This document shows positions 17,586 through 26,003 of a DNA stretch of 64,000 bases, piece by piece; position 1 is the stretch's first letter; every line of letters begins with the position of its first letter. Source of the stretch: Solidesulfovibrio alcoholivorans DSM 5433 (lineage in GTDB: Bacteria > Desulfobacterota > Desulfovibrionia > Desulfovibrionales > Desulfovibrionaceae); the NCBI RefSeq assembly GCF_000702665.1, contig NZ_JNJA01000001.1, positions 620,001 through 684,000 of the forward strand. The letters run 5' to 3'. Both the position numbers and the translations under genes were made by a program. The notes under the pieces are model-generated. The model saw only the letters and a list, made by a program, of their open reading frames with translations. It was not told the DNA's origin and did no database searches.

Positions 17586-18631
17586 GCCCGTTCCCCCGGC
17601 GGGTCCACGCACCTGGGCGTGCGGACCGGCTCCTGGCGCACCGGCCAATACCACAACAGGCCATCGACGACCATGGCCGCGCCGACCACGGCGAGCAGCC
17701 AGTCGACCAGGGAGAGCGGGCCGCCGCCGTAGTAGCGCAGCAGGCCGATGCCGAGGCTGAGCACGGCCACGCCGGTGCGGATGAAGGCCAGGCCCGTGCG
17801 CGCCCGTGCGGCGATGGTGCGGTAGCAGGCGCAGACCGTGCGCTGGGCGGCCAGGACGTTGCGCTCCCGGGCGAGGTGGATGCGTTCCGGCGCGCCCGAG
17901 GCGATTTCCAGGATGGTGGCGTGGTTTTCGAGCATGTCGCCCAGGCGCGCCAGCATGGTGGGTTTCGACGGCGGCCGCCGCCGGCCCGGGCTGTCGATGA
18001 AGTGGTATTCCTCGAGGAACTGGAGCGTGGCGGCGGAGATTTCGACCAGGGTCTGGACGCCGGGCAGGCTACGCCTTGAAAAGCGCAGGCGCAGGTAGCC
18101 CCCTGCGGCGGCCCCGGCCAGGACGAGGCCGAAGACGAGGCAGGCGATGTCCGCGTTTTGGGCCGAAGGCGTTTGCGCGCCGCGCAGCAGCGTGTTGCCG
18201 AGGGCCATGAGCCCCAGGCCGAAGCGCGAAACGCTCAGCCAGGTGCGCCCCGTGGCCATGTCCGTGCGCCAGCAGGCCAGATGGGTACGCCAATGGGCCA
18301 TGGTGTTGCGCCAGTGCGCCAGGTTGGTGCGCACCACGCCCACGGCCGCGCCGGTCACGGCCGGCTTGTAGTCCGCGGCCACGCGGGCGATGTCCCCGGG
18401 CGCGGCGGGAACGAAGCGCAGCCGCAGGCCGGCCAGGGCCGTTGCCGCGGCCTCGCGCCCGGCGGCCTCGCGCCCCTGGGCCAGGGCGACGACGGCGGTT
18501 CCGTCGGCGTCGCGGAAGAGGGGAAACCAGCTGTCCTGGCGGAAATCCTCCGCGGCAAGCCGGGCGAGCAGGTCGGCCGGAATCCGCAGCCGTTCCTCGA
18601 AAAAGCAGGGGGCGTCTTGCTTATGCGCCAT
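17582..18631 (-). CDS. Membrane protein with two DUF202-like units and an N-terminal MshEN-like domain
   Basis: The 349-residue protein starts with a soluble ~90-residue domain (PADLLARLAAEDFRQDSWFPLF and following) that resembles GspE/MshE N-terminal domains. Two DUF202-like units follow. Each is an Arg-rich amphipathic stretch of repeating R-T-x-x-A-x-x-R-T-G then two hydrophobic helices; the second ends VVDGLLWYWP. The first unit has extra tryptophans (HWRNTMAHWRTHLACWRT). Function is unknown; DUF202 proteins are small membrane proteins of uncharacterised role. The gene overlaps the preceding three-unit gene by 11 bp and the kinase gene by 4 bp, so all are co-translated. Confidence 0.7.
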   Translation of the reverse strand: MAHKQDAPCFFEERLRIPADLLARLAAEDFRQDSWFPLFRDADGTAVVALAQGREAAGREAAATALAGLRLRFVPAAPGDIARVAADYKPAVTGAAVGVVRTNLAHWRNTMAHWRTHLACWRTDMATGRTWLSVSRFGLGLMALGNTLLRGAQTPSAQNADIACLVFGLVLAGAAAGGYLRLRFSRRSLPGVQTLVEISAATLQFLEEYHFIDSPGRRRPPSKPTMLARLGDMLENHATILEIASGAPERIHLARERNVLAAQRTVCACYRTIAARARTGLAFIRTGVAVLSLGIGLLRYYGGGPLSLVDWLLAVVGAAMVVDGLLWYWPVRQEPVRTPRCVDPPGERA

Positions 18632-20105
18632 GGCTTCCGCCCAATCCGGCGCTGGCGCGGCCCCAGGAGGACTCGGGCGCGGCGTAGTCCGGCACGGCCA
18701 GTTCGAAATCGGCCGTGCACAGGCCCGAGCTCCGGCGCTCGGCCGCCGCCGGCAGATACCAGTACAGGCCGTCCGCGAGCAGGGCGAGCCCCGTGCCGAG
18801 CAGGCACAGGTCGAACACGGTCCAGCCCGTGGACGCCGTGCCGAACCAGGCGAGCAGGCCCAGGCCCACGGCCACGGCGTTGAGCCCCGTGCGGATGAAG
18901 GAAAGCCCGGTGCGGCCCTTGGCCATCTGCGTGCGCAGCCGCGCCAGGACGTTGCGCTCCTCGGCGAGGACGGTGCGCTTAAGCGCCAGCCCCGTCGTGC
19001 CGCAGAGGCCGTCGCAGGCGTCTTCCATGCCCTGCGCGCAAGCTGCGTCGGGCCGGTCCAGGGTGCGGGGGCTCGGGCAGGCCGCGGCGCGGCACATCGC
19101 GGCCTGATAGAGCCTGCCGGCGCGCCGGGCCGGCAGGTACCACGACAGGCCCTCCAGGGCCATGACCGCGCCGACGCCGATCAGGCCGAAGCTCGTGACA
19201 TCCCACGGGCCGTGGTGGAACTGGCGGATCATGGCGATGCCGACACCGGCCACGGCGATGCCCGTGCGCCCGAGCGCCAGGCCCGTGCGCGAGCGGGCCA
19301 TGATCGAACGCAGCTCGGCCAGGGTGGTGCGCTCCAGGGCCAGGGCCGTACGGTCCATGGCCAGGAAACGGCGGCGCGCCACCGGGGACAGGAGCTCCCA
19401 GGCCGCGCGCAGCGCCCGCGCGCCGGGCACGGCCGGCAGCCAGCGAAAGCGCGGCCAGCGCAGGTCGGCCGACACGGCGAGCACACCCGTGTTGCCGAGC
19501 GCCGGGTCCGGCTCGGGCACGCACGCGGGCAGTCCCCGGCGCGACATGCGCCTGGCGGGCAAATACCAGAGGATGCCGTCCACGATAAAAAAAAGCCCCG
19601 CGCCGCACAGCAGCGCCTCGAACGGCAGCGCCGGTCCGAGGCCGAAAATGCGCAACAGCACGAGCACGACGGTCAGGAAGGCGATCCCGGTGCGGAACAT
19701 GGAAAGCCCGGTGCGGCCCCGGGCCAGGGTGGTGCGGAAACCCGCGAGAAACGAGCGGCGCGCGGCCAGGTAGGTGCGCACCTTGGCCAGCTCCACCCGG
19801 CCGGCCTCGGGCGGGAATCCGGGGCAGACGTCGGCGGAATTGTCGAGGATGCGCGCAACCGCCTCGCGGTCGGCCGGCAGCACCGTGACGTCGCTTGCGC
19901 CGAGGGCGGCCGCGGCTTCCCGCGCCAGGCCCTCGCGTTCGGGTGGCGCGGCGGCGACCAGCACGGTCGCGCCGTCGCAGCCGATGGGGACCCACAGGCC
20001 GGCGCGCATGGCGGCAAGCGCCCCCCGGCCCCGGAATGCCTTGGGAACCTCGAAATCCGCATCGCCGAGCGCCCGCGCAAGCGTCTGCGTCCGGTTGTCG
20101 TGCAT
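18621..20105 (-). CDS. Membrane protein with three tandem DUF202-like units
   Basis: The 494-residue protein has an N-terminal soluble domain of about 100 residues (MshEN/GspE-N-like, by general pattern). Three repeats of an Arg-rich helix plus two transmembrane helices follow. Repeat landmarks are ARGRTGLSMFRTGIA, ARSRTGLALGRTGIA and AKGRTGLSFIRTGLN, each followed about 40 residues later by a helix ending DGILWYLP, EGLSWYLP or DGLYWYLP. Known DUF202 proteins have one unit; three in one chain is unusual. I start at the ATG at 20105, preceded by GGGGGAAAAG. It heads the operon with the two-unit protein, histidine kinase and response regulator. Confidence 0.7.
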   Translation of the reverse strand: MHDNRTQTLARALGDADFEVPKAFRGRGALAAMRAGLWVPIGCDGATVLVAAAPPEREGLAREAAAALGASDVTVLPADREAVARILDNSADVCPGFPPEAGRVELAKVRTYLAARRSFLAGFRTTLARGRTGLSMFRTGIAFLTVVLVLLRIFGLGPALPFEALLCGAGLFFIVDGILWYLPARRMSRRGLPACVPEPDPALGNTGVLAVSADLRWPRFRWLPAVPGARALRAAWELLSPVARRRFLAMDRTALALERTTLAELRSIMARSRTGLALGRTGIAVAGVGIAMIRQFHHGPWDVTSFGLIGVGAVMALEGLSWYLPARRAGRLYQAAMCRAAACPSPRTLDRPDAACAQGMEDACDGLCGTTGLALKRTVLAEERNVLARLRTQMAKGRTGLSFIRTGLNAVAVGLGLLAWFGTASTGWTVFDLCLLGTGLALLADGLYWYLPAAAERRSSGLCTADFELAVPDYAAPESSWGRASAGLGGSHGA

Positions 20106-20160
20106 CTTTTCCCCCACTGCACATCGCGAAGCGGTCCGCAACGCCTGACGCCGCGTCCCC

Positions 20161-20182
20161 AAAAAATACGTCAGTATTTTTT
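20161..20182. promoter_or_regulatory. Perfect AT-rich palindrome upstream of the DUF202 operon
   Basis: AAAAAATAC (20161-20169) and GTATTTTTT (20174-20182) are exact inverted repeats around GTCA. The site lies 56 bp upstream of the three-unit DUF202 gene and about 330 bp before the His-rich gene. It may be an operator for either divergent gene. A terminator role is less likely because no gene ends nearby. The rest of the 20106-20513 gap holds no gene that I can support. Confidence 0.5.
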
Positions 20183-20513
20183 AATAATCATATAAGGGTG
20201 TTCTCCCCGAGAAAAAGCGCATTTCCGAGGAGCGGCTCCGCTGTGTCCGGAGACGGCCGCGGGGAGTGCAGGCGCATCCGTCACAAGAAAGTGCGAGGTT
20301 CGTAATCCGCCTCGTGCGCCAAGGCAAGGCCGGACTGCCCCGAGCCGGTTCCCGCGGCGCGTGCGGGGCCAAAGCGCACGCACGCGCGTTTCATATGCGC
20401 GGGAAACTGCAAGACGGTTCGTTTCGGGCATCTTGTGCGATGGCGAAAAAAATCATGCCGTCTGTACAGGGGCGGCGAGAGGACGCATAAGACAGGAAAA
20501 GGAGGTGTGCAGT

Positions 20514-20777
20514 ATGCAAGGCGACCACGAACATCACCACGAGCATGCCCACGAGCACTCCCACGAACACGAGCACGAGCACGAACATCCGGGCTCCGGC
20601 CGGCACAGCCACAAGCATGTGCATGTCCATTCCCACGAGCACGGCCACGACCACAAGCATCCCCACGACCATGGCGCGGCGGCAGGCGTCCACGACCACG
20701 AGCATCCCGGCGAGCACGGCGCGCACGACCATGCCCACGAAGGACACGAGCACGAGCCCCACGACCACGAACATTAG
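20514..20777 (+). CDS. Histidine-rich metal-binding protein
   Basis: The 87-residue protein is almost entirely His alternating with Glu, Asp, Gly and Ser; by my count 36 of 87 residues are His and none are Cys. There is no signal peptide or membrane helix, so it is probably cytosolic. Such proteins (for example Hpn of Helicobacter, or the His-rich tails of HypB and CooJ) buffer nickel, zinc or cobalt; which metal is used here cannot be read. A textbook ribosome-binding site (AAAAGGAGGTG, 20497-20507) precedes the ATG, which argues strongly for expression. The gene stands alone with its own terminator. Confidence 0.82.
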   Translation: MQGDHEHHHEHAHEHSHEHEHEHEHPGSGRHSHKHVHVHSHEHGHDHKHPHDHGAAAGVHDHEHPGEHGAHDHAHEGHEHEPHDHEH

Positions 20778-20818
20778 AATTGTGTAAGCCGGGCGCGAAA
20801 CCGCGCCGCGGATGGCAA

Positions 20819-20853
20819 GGCCGGCGCTCTCCTTTTGCGGGGGAGCGCCGGCC
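20819..20853. terminator. Terminator hairpin between His-rich gene and convergent decarboxylase
   Basis: A ~14-bp GC stem (20819-20832 with 20840-20853, one G-T wobble) has a TTTTGCG loop. It lies between the convergent stops at 20777 and 20879. There is no strong U-run, but position and stem strength fit a shared terminator. Confidence 0.6.
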
Positions 20854-20878
20854 TGTCGCGTCGTACGCAGAAGCGTCC

Positions 20879-22507
20879 CTAGCCGGCGGAGAGCAGCGTG
20901 TGAATCGCCGTGTCGATGGGGATTTCGATGACGCTCACGCCCTTTTCGCCAAGGGCCTTGGCGAAGCCGTCGCGGATGTCCGCAACCGTCGCGGCGCGCC
21001 AGGATGCGGCCCCGTAGCCCTTGCCGAGGGAGACGATGTCGAGCCCGGGCAAATCGAGGCCCGGCACGCCAGGCGTCTTCTCGAGCATGGCGAAGGATTT
21101 GAGGATGCCGTACTCGCCGTTGCGCAGCACCAGGAAGACCATGTGCAGCCCGTGCTGCACCGCCGTCCAGACGGACTGGAGCGCGTACTGGAACGAGCCG
21201 TCGCCGATGACGGCGATCACGGGCCGGTTCCTGCCCGTGCGCTGCTCGGCCAGGGCCAGGCCCACGGCCGCGGGCATGCCCCAGCCGAGCGCACCCGAGG
21301 CCATCATGTACCAGCTGTCGGGCTTGGCGATGGTCCCGAGCCTCGTTTGCGCCAGCTCCCCCATGTTGGACGGCGACTCGTTGACGAGCACGTAGTCCTC
21401 GGGCACGCGCTCGGAGAGCACGGCGAAGACCTGCTCGGCGGTGAGCGGCTCCCGGGCGTCCTTGAGGATGTCCGCGGCGGGCTCGCGCCGCAGGTACGGC
21501 TCGCGCGCGGGATTGCCCGTCCGTGCGCGCACCAGGGGCAGGAGCGCCTCCAGGGCGAGCCCGCTGTCGCCGACGAGGCTGTCGCCGGCCACGGATTTGG
21601 CCGCGTCGAAGGCGTCGTCCGTGACCTGGAGGAGCTTGGCTCCGGCCGGCAGGTACTCGCCTGGCACCCAGGGATAGTAGCGAAAGACCGGCGCGCCCAC
21701 GACCACGATCAGATCATGGCCGGCCAGGGCCTTGCCCAGGGGGCCGATGGCCGGCGGCAGGGTGCCGGCGTAGAGCGGATGGGTCTGGGGAAAGGGCACG
21801 TTTTCCGTAAAAGGGGCGAGCCAGACCGGAACGCGCAGCTTTTCGGCCAGGGCGATGCCCGCGTCCCAGGCTTCGCTGCGGGCAAGGTCGCCGCCGTAGA
21901 CGAGCACGGGGTTTTCGCTGGCGCTTATGCGCGCGGCAAAGTCCGCGATGCGCGCCGGGTCCGGGGCGACGCGCGTGGAGACGCCGCGCAGCACGTCCAC
22001 GTCCGCCATCTCCTGGTCCCAGTCGTCAAGCGGCAGGGACAGGAACACCGGGCCGGTCGGCTGCTGCATGGCCATGGCGTAGGCGCGCATGAACGCGCCG
22101 GGCACGTCCTGGGGCCGGGCCGGTTCGTAGCTCCACTTCACGTAGGGCCGCGGCAGGAGCGTGGGCTCGAAATTGGTGAGGAACGGCTCGGCGAGCAGCA
22201 TCTGCCGGGTCTGCTGGCCGGCGGTGATGATCAGCGGCGTCTTGTTGAGGAAGGCGGAGAGCATCGCGCCCATGGCGTTGCCGAGCCCCGCGCCGGTGTG
22301 CACGTTGACCAGCACCGGCTTTTTCAGGCCCTGGGCGAGGCCGTCGGCGATGGCCACGACGTTGGTCTCCTGCAAGGCCAGGACATAGGTGAAATCCGAC
22401 GGGAAGTCCTTGAGAAAGGTCTCTTCGGTGGAGCCGGGATTGCCGACGACGGTGGTCAGTCCCAGGCGGCGCAGCAGGTCGAAGGTGACTTCGCGGACGA
22501 GCGGCAT
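20879..22507 (-). CDS. mdlC: ThDP-dependent decarboxylase, benzoylformate decarboxylase-like
   Basis: The 542-residue protein follows Pseudomonas putida MdlC along its length, as recalled: GNPGSTE with Ser26, LALQET with Glu47, VNVHTGAG with His70, LPRPYVKWSYEPA, and GDGSFQYALQS for the ThDP-Mg motif. MdlC decarboxylates benzoylformate to benzaldehyde. One difference matters: where MdlC has catalytic His281 (GAPVFRYH) this protein has Tyr (GAPVFRYY), so the substrate may be another 2-oxo acid. The ATG at 22507 follows GGAGTCTC. It is divergent from the dicarboxylate sensor kinase and has no mandelate-pathway neighbours. Confidence 0.8.
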   Translation of the reverse strand: MPLVREVTFDLLRRLGLTTVVGNPGSTEETFLKDFPSDFTYVLALQETNVVAIADGLAQGLKKPVLVNVHTGAGLGNAMGAMLSAFLNKTPLIITAGQQTRQMLLAEPFLTNFEPTLLPRPYVKWSYEPARPQDVPGAFMRAYAMAMQQPTGPVFLSLPLDDWDQEMADVDVLRGVSTRVAPDPARIADFAARISASENPVLVYGGDLARSEAWDAGIALAEKLRVPVWLAPFTENVPFPQTHPLYAGTLPPAIGPLGKALAGHDLIVVVGAPVFRYYPWVPGEYLPAGAKLLQVTDDAFDAAKSVAGDSLVGDSGLALEALLPLVRARTGNPAREPYLRREPAADILKDAREPLTAEQVFAVLSERVPEDYVLVNESPSNMGELAQTRLGTIAKPDSWYMMASGALGWGMPAAVGLALAEQRTGRNRPVIAVIGDGSFQYALQSVWTAVQHGLHMVFLVLRNGEYGILKSFAMLEKTPGVPGLDLPGLDIVSLGKGYGAASWRAATVADIRDGFAKALGEKGVSVIEIPIDTAIHTLLSAG

Positions 22508-22671
22508 ACGGAGACTCCGTGGTTGGTGTTCGTCGCTCCTCGCTTGGCGCGAACGCGGCGTGTTCGCCCCGGACGGGGAATGGTTCTAGCATAGCATAAG
22601 CGAAGGCGGAGGCAAGGGCTCCCCGGAGCAAGGGAATTGACGCGCAACGGGAAACCCGGCAGGGCAGGGCC

Positions 22672-24414
22672 ATGACACGCCGCACGCCGCGCCTGTTCCT
22701 CTGGGCCTGGGTCCTGCTGCTTTCCTGCGTCGCCCTGGACGCGGCCCAGGCCGCCGCCGTCGAGGACCTCGCCCGGGTCATCCCCGGCATCCTGCGCCCT
22801 GTCAGGGTGGGCGGCGACCGGGACTACCCGCCCTACGAGTTCCTGGACAAGGACGGCAAGCCGGCGGGGTTCAACGTGGACCTCACCCGGGCCGTGGCCG
22901 AAGTCATGGGCATGCAGGTGGAGTTCCGCCTGGGGGCCTGGGCCGGGGAACGCCAGGCCCTCATGGACGGGGACATCGATATCCTCGAGGGCATGACCTA
23001 CTCCGACGAGCGCGCCCAGTACCTGGACTTCGCCCCGCACACCATCGTCAACCACGCCATTTTCGCCCGTCGCGGCACGCCGCCCGTGGCGACCCTCGAC
23101 GATCTGGCCGGCAAGAAGGTCATCGTGCACCGCAGCGGCTACATGCACGACGTCCTGGCCGCCAGGGGGTTCGAGCCCGACCTGGTCTTCTCCGACACCC
23201 CGGCCGACGGCCTGCGCCTGCTCGCCTCGGGCAAGGGCGAATACGCCGTGGTGGCCATGCTGCCGGGCATCTACATCATCCGCGAGAACAAGCTCGACAA
23301 CATCCTGCCCGTGGCCCGTTCCGTGGCCACGGTGCGCTACGGCTACGCCGTGACCCCGAAAAACGAGGCCCTGCTCGCCCGCTTCAGCGAGGGGCTGGCC
23401 ATCCTGCGAGAGACCGGGCGCTACCAGGCCATCCACGACAAGTGGCTGGGCGTGCTCGAAAGCGGCAAGGTCCGCTGGGACACCATCGGCCTCTACGTCG
23501 GGGCCGTGGTCACGCCGCTTCTGGCCCTGCTCGGCGGAGCCATGCTCTGGACCCATTTCCTGCGCAAGCAGGTGGCCCAGCGCACGCGTTCCCTCACCGA
23601 AGCCCTGGAGGAGCTTTCCCGCAACCAGCGCCAGCTCGTCCAGGCCGACAAGATGGCGGCGCTCGGCATCCTGGTTTCGGGTGTGGCCCACGAGATCAAC
23701 AATCCCAACGGCTTGATTCTGCTCAATATCCCCATCCTGCGCAAGGTACAGGCCGATGTCTCGCGGCTGCTCGACGGCCTGCGCGAGCGGGAAGGGGAGT
23801 TTACGCTTGGGGGCATCGCCTACGTGCGCATGCGTCAGGAGATTCCCAAGATGCTCGAGGAGATGCAGGAAGGGGCGCTGCGCATCAAGCGCATCGTCAA
23901 CGACCTCAAGGACTTCGCCCGGCGCGAGGAGGGGGCCGGCAAGGCGCTCATCGACGTGGGCGACGCCTCGCGCAAGGCCGTGCGCCTCGTCGAGGCCACC
24001 ATCCGCAAGCACACCGACCATTTCACGGCCGACTACGAGGAGGACCTGCCCCTCGTTTGGGGCAATTCCCAGCGCATCGAGCAGGTCGTGGTCAATCTCG
24101 TCTTGAACGCCTGCCAGGCCCTGCCCGACAAGTCCCGCGGCATCGCCGTCACCACGCGCCACGACGCGGCGCGGGGGCTCGTCGTCCTGTGCGTGCGCGA
24201 CGAGGGCAGCGGCATCGCGCCCGAACACCTGCCGCACCTGACCGATCCCTTTTTCACCACCAAGCGCGACGCGGGCGGCACGGGCCTTGGACTGTCCGTC
24301 TCCGCCGGCATCGCCAAGGAGCACGGCGGCGCGCTGGTGTTCGAGTCGAGCCCGGGCCAGTTTACCCTGGCCTGCCTGGAGCTGCCTGTGGCCAAGGAGG
24401 AATCCGCCGCGTGA
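22672..24414 (+). CDS. Sensor histidine kinase with periplasmic solute-binding (SBP_bac_3) sensor
   Basis: The 580-residue protein has a signal peptide or first helix (residues 1-27) and a complete type-3 solute-binding domain at about 40-270, with the opening pattern RVGGDRDYPPYEFLDKDGKPAGFNVDL shared by amino-acid-binding proteins. A transmembrane helix near 276-297, a short coiled linker, HisKA with His340 in GVAHEINNPNG, and HATPase boxes (DEGSGIAP, GTGLGLSV) follow. It probably senses a periplasmic ligand directly. The stop overlaps the GTG of the sigma-54 regulator, making them a cognate pair. The transported C4-dicarboxylates are the likely signal, by context. Confidence 0.88.
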   Translation: MTRRTPRLFLWAWVLLLSCVALDAAQAAAVEDLARVIPGILRPVRVGGDRDYPPYEFLDKDGKPAGFNVDLTRAVAEVMGMQVEFRLGAWAGERQALMDGDIDILEGMTYSDERAQYLDFAPHTIVNHAIFARRGTPPVATLDDLAGKKVIVHRSGYMHDVLAARGFEPDLVFSDTPADGLRLLASGKGEYAVVAMLPGIYIIRENKLDNILPVARSVATVRYGYAVTPKNEALLARFSEGLAILRETGRYQAIHDKWLGVLESGKVRWDTIGLYVGAVVTPLLALLGGAMLWTHFLRKQVAQRTRSLTEALEELSRNQRQLVQADKMAALGILVSGVAHEINNPNGLILLNIPILRKVQADVSRLLDGLREREGEFTLGGIAYVRMRQEIPKMLEEMQEGALRIKRIVNDLKDFARREEGAGKALIDVGDASRKAVRLVEATIRKHTDHFTADYEEDLPLVWGNSQRIEQVVVNLVLNACQALPDKSRGIAVTTRHDAARGLVVLCVRDEGSGIAPEHLPHLTDPFFTTKRDAGGTGLGLSVSAGIAKEHGGALVFESSPGQFTLACLELPVAKEESAA

Positions 24415-25826
24415 ACACCGCCCCGTATCCCGCTTTCGGCATCCTGATCGTGGACGACGAGCCGGCCTGGCTGCGTTCGCTCTCCCTCACGCTCGAGTCC
24501 TCGGCCGGCATCACCAACACGTTTCTCTGCCAGGACAGCCGCGAGGTGCTGCCGCTTCTGGACAAGGGCGGCATCGGCCTGGTCCTGCTCGACCTGACCA
24601 TGCCCGGGCTCTCCGGCGAGGAGTTGCTCGCCGCCATTGCCGAGCGCCACCCCGACGTGACCTGCATCATCATCAGCGGCGTGAGCCAGTTGGACACGGC
24701 CGTGCGCTGCATGCGGCTCGGCGCCTTCGACTACTACGTCAAGACCGACGAGGAGGACCGCATCGTCGGCGGCGTGCTGCGCGCCATCCGCATGCAGGAG
24801 CTGCGCGACGAGAACCTCGCCGTCAAGAACCGCCTGGTGGCCGGCGGCCCGGCCCATCCCGAGGCCTTTGCCGGCATCGTCACCCGCTCCCGGGCCATGC
24901 ACGCCGTGTTCGCCTACATCGAGGCCGTGGCGGCAAGCCCCCAGCCCCTGCTCGTGACCGGCGAATCGGGCGTGGGCAAGGAGAACCTCGTGTGCGCCGC
25001 CCATGCCGTGAGCGGCCGCGACGGGCCGCTCGTCGCCGTCAACGTGGCCGGGCTCGACGACGCGGTTTTCGCGGACACGCTTTTTGGCCACGTGCGCGGG
25101 GCCTACACCGGTGCCGAGGCCGCGCGCCGGGGCATGGTCGAGGAGGCGGCCGGCGGGACGCTTTTTCTCGACGAGATCGGCGACCTGTCCGTGGCCTCCC
25201 AGGTGAAGCTTTTGCGTCTGCTCCAGGAGGGCGAATACTTCGCTCTGGGTTCGGACCTGCCCAAGCGCCTGCGCGCGCGGGTCATCGTGGCCACCCACCG
25301 CGACCTCGCCGCCCACGAGGCCGAGGGGCGCTTCCGGCGCGACCTCTATTTCCGCCTGCGCACCCACCACGTCCACATTCCGCCCCTGCGCGAGCGCAAG
25401 GAGGACATCGAACCGCTGCTGCGCCACTTTTTGGCCGAGGCCGCCGCCGCCATGCGCAAGGCCGTGCCCACTTTCCCTCCGGAGCTTACGGCCTGCCTGG
25501 CCGCCTACCATTTCCCGGGCAACATCCGGGAGTTGCGGGCCATGGTCTTCGACGCCGTGAGCCTGCACACGGGCCGGATGCTCTCCATGAAGAGCTTCCT
25601 CGCCGCCATGGGCCGCACGCAGCAGGCCTGCCAACCGGCCGCGCCGCCGCTTAATCCCTTCGCCCCGTTCGAGCAGCTGCCCACCTTCGCCGAAGCGGCG
25701 CACTTTCTCGTCGAGGAGGCGCTCTCGCGTTCGGGCGGCAACCAGACACTGGCCGCGCGCCTGCTCGGCATCTCCCAGCCTGCGCTCAGCAAGCGCCTCA
25801 AGCACGCCGCGGCCAAACCCTCATAG
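24411..25826 (+). CDS. Sigma-54-dependent response regulator (NtrC/DctD type)
   Basis: The 471-residue protein has a receiver domain (IVDDEPAW; phospho-acceptor Asp61 in LLDLTMPG), an AAA+ sigma-54 interaction domain and a C-terminal Fis-type helix-turn-helix (NQTLAARLLGISQPALSKRLK region). The AAA+ part has Walker A GESGVGKE near residue 183, GAYTGA, and FLDEIGDL as Walker B. The GTG start at 24411 overlaps the kinase stop. Two palindromes and a -24/-12 promoter begin 11 bp after this gene and lead into the dicarboxylate genes, so its target is visible. The receiver's Lys appears as YYVKTDEE, slightly off the usual KP motif. Confidence 0.9.
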   Translation: MNTAPYPAFGILIVDDEPAWLRSLSLTLESSAGITNTFLCQDSREVLPLLDKGGIGLVLLDLTMPGLSGEELLAAIAERHPDVTCIIISGVSQLDTAVRCMRLGAFDYYVKTDEEDRIVGGVLRAIRMQELRDENLAVKNRLVAGGPAHPEAFAGIVTRSRAMHAVFAYIEAVAASPQPLLVTGESGVGKENLVCAAHAVSGRDGPLVAVNVAGLDDAVFADTLFGHVRGAYTGAEAARRGMVEEAAGGTLFLDEIGDLSVASQVKLLRLLQEGEYFALGSDLPKRLRARVIVATHRDLAAHEAEGRFRRDLYFRLRTHHVHIPPLRERKEDIEPLLRHFLAEAAAAMRKAVPTFPPELTACLAAYHFPGNIRELRAMVFDAVSLHTGRMLSMKSFLAAMGRTQQACQPAAPPLNPFAPFEQLPTFAEAAHFLVEEALSRSGGNQTLAARLLGISQPALSKRLKHAAAKPS

Positions 25827-25837
25827 CCCAGGGTATG

Positions 25838-25858
25838 GGCATAACCTGCGGTTATGCC
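25838..25858. promoter_or_regulatory. Upstream activator palindrome 1 (9-bp arms)
   Basis: GGCATAACC and GGTTATGCC are exact inverted repeats around TGC. The CATAACC/GGTTATG core recurs at 25905-25928, and a further half site CATAAC lies at 25860-25865. Placed about 150 bp before the sigma-54 promoter, it fits an activator site for the adjacent regulator. Confidence 0.75.
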
Positions 25859-25904
25859 ACATAACTTCTTGATTCCCCAGAGTATTCCCTGAGATTGCGC
25901 CGCG

Positions 25905-25928
25905 CCCCCATAACCTCGGTTATGGGGG
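25905..25928. promoter_or_regulatory. Upstream activator palindrome 2 (11-bp arms)
   Basis: Eleven-base exact inverted repeats (25905-25915 and 25918-25928) contain the same CATAACC/GGTTATG core as site 1 with a 2-bp centre. The centres are about 68 bp apart. A T-rich run follows (to 25946), so the hairpin could also terminate the regulator transcript; the shared core favours protein binding. Confidence 0.72.
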
Positions 25929-26003
25929 TTCTTGTTTGTTTTTTCACACGCCGGCGCTGTTTTCTTTCGTCATCCCTGCATGTTGCGCCGCACGTCACCC
26001 TCC

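Noticed and set aside
20391..20774. Minus-strand frame of Val/Met/Leu repeats that looks like membrane helices
   Set aside because: It is the mirror of the histidine-rich gene (CAC/GAG codons read backwards) and has no ribosome-binding site.
25905..25946. Palindrome 2 read only as a rho-independent terminator of the regulator gene
   Set aside because: A T-rich tail is present, but the same CATAACC/GGTTATG core recurs in a second palindrome without such a tail, which better fits a protein-binding site. A double role is possible.
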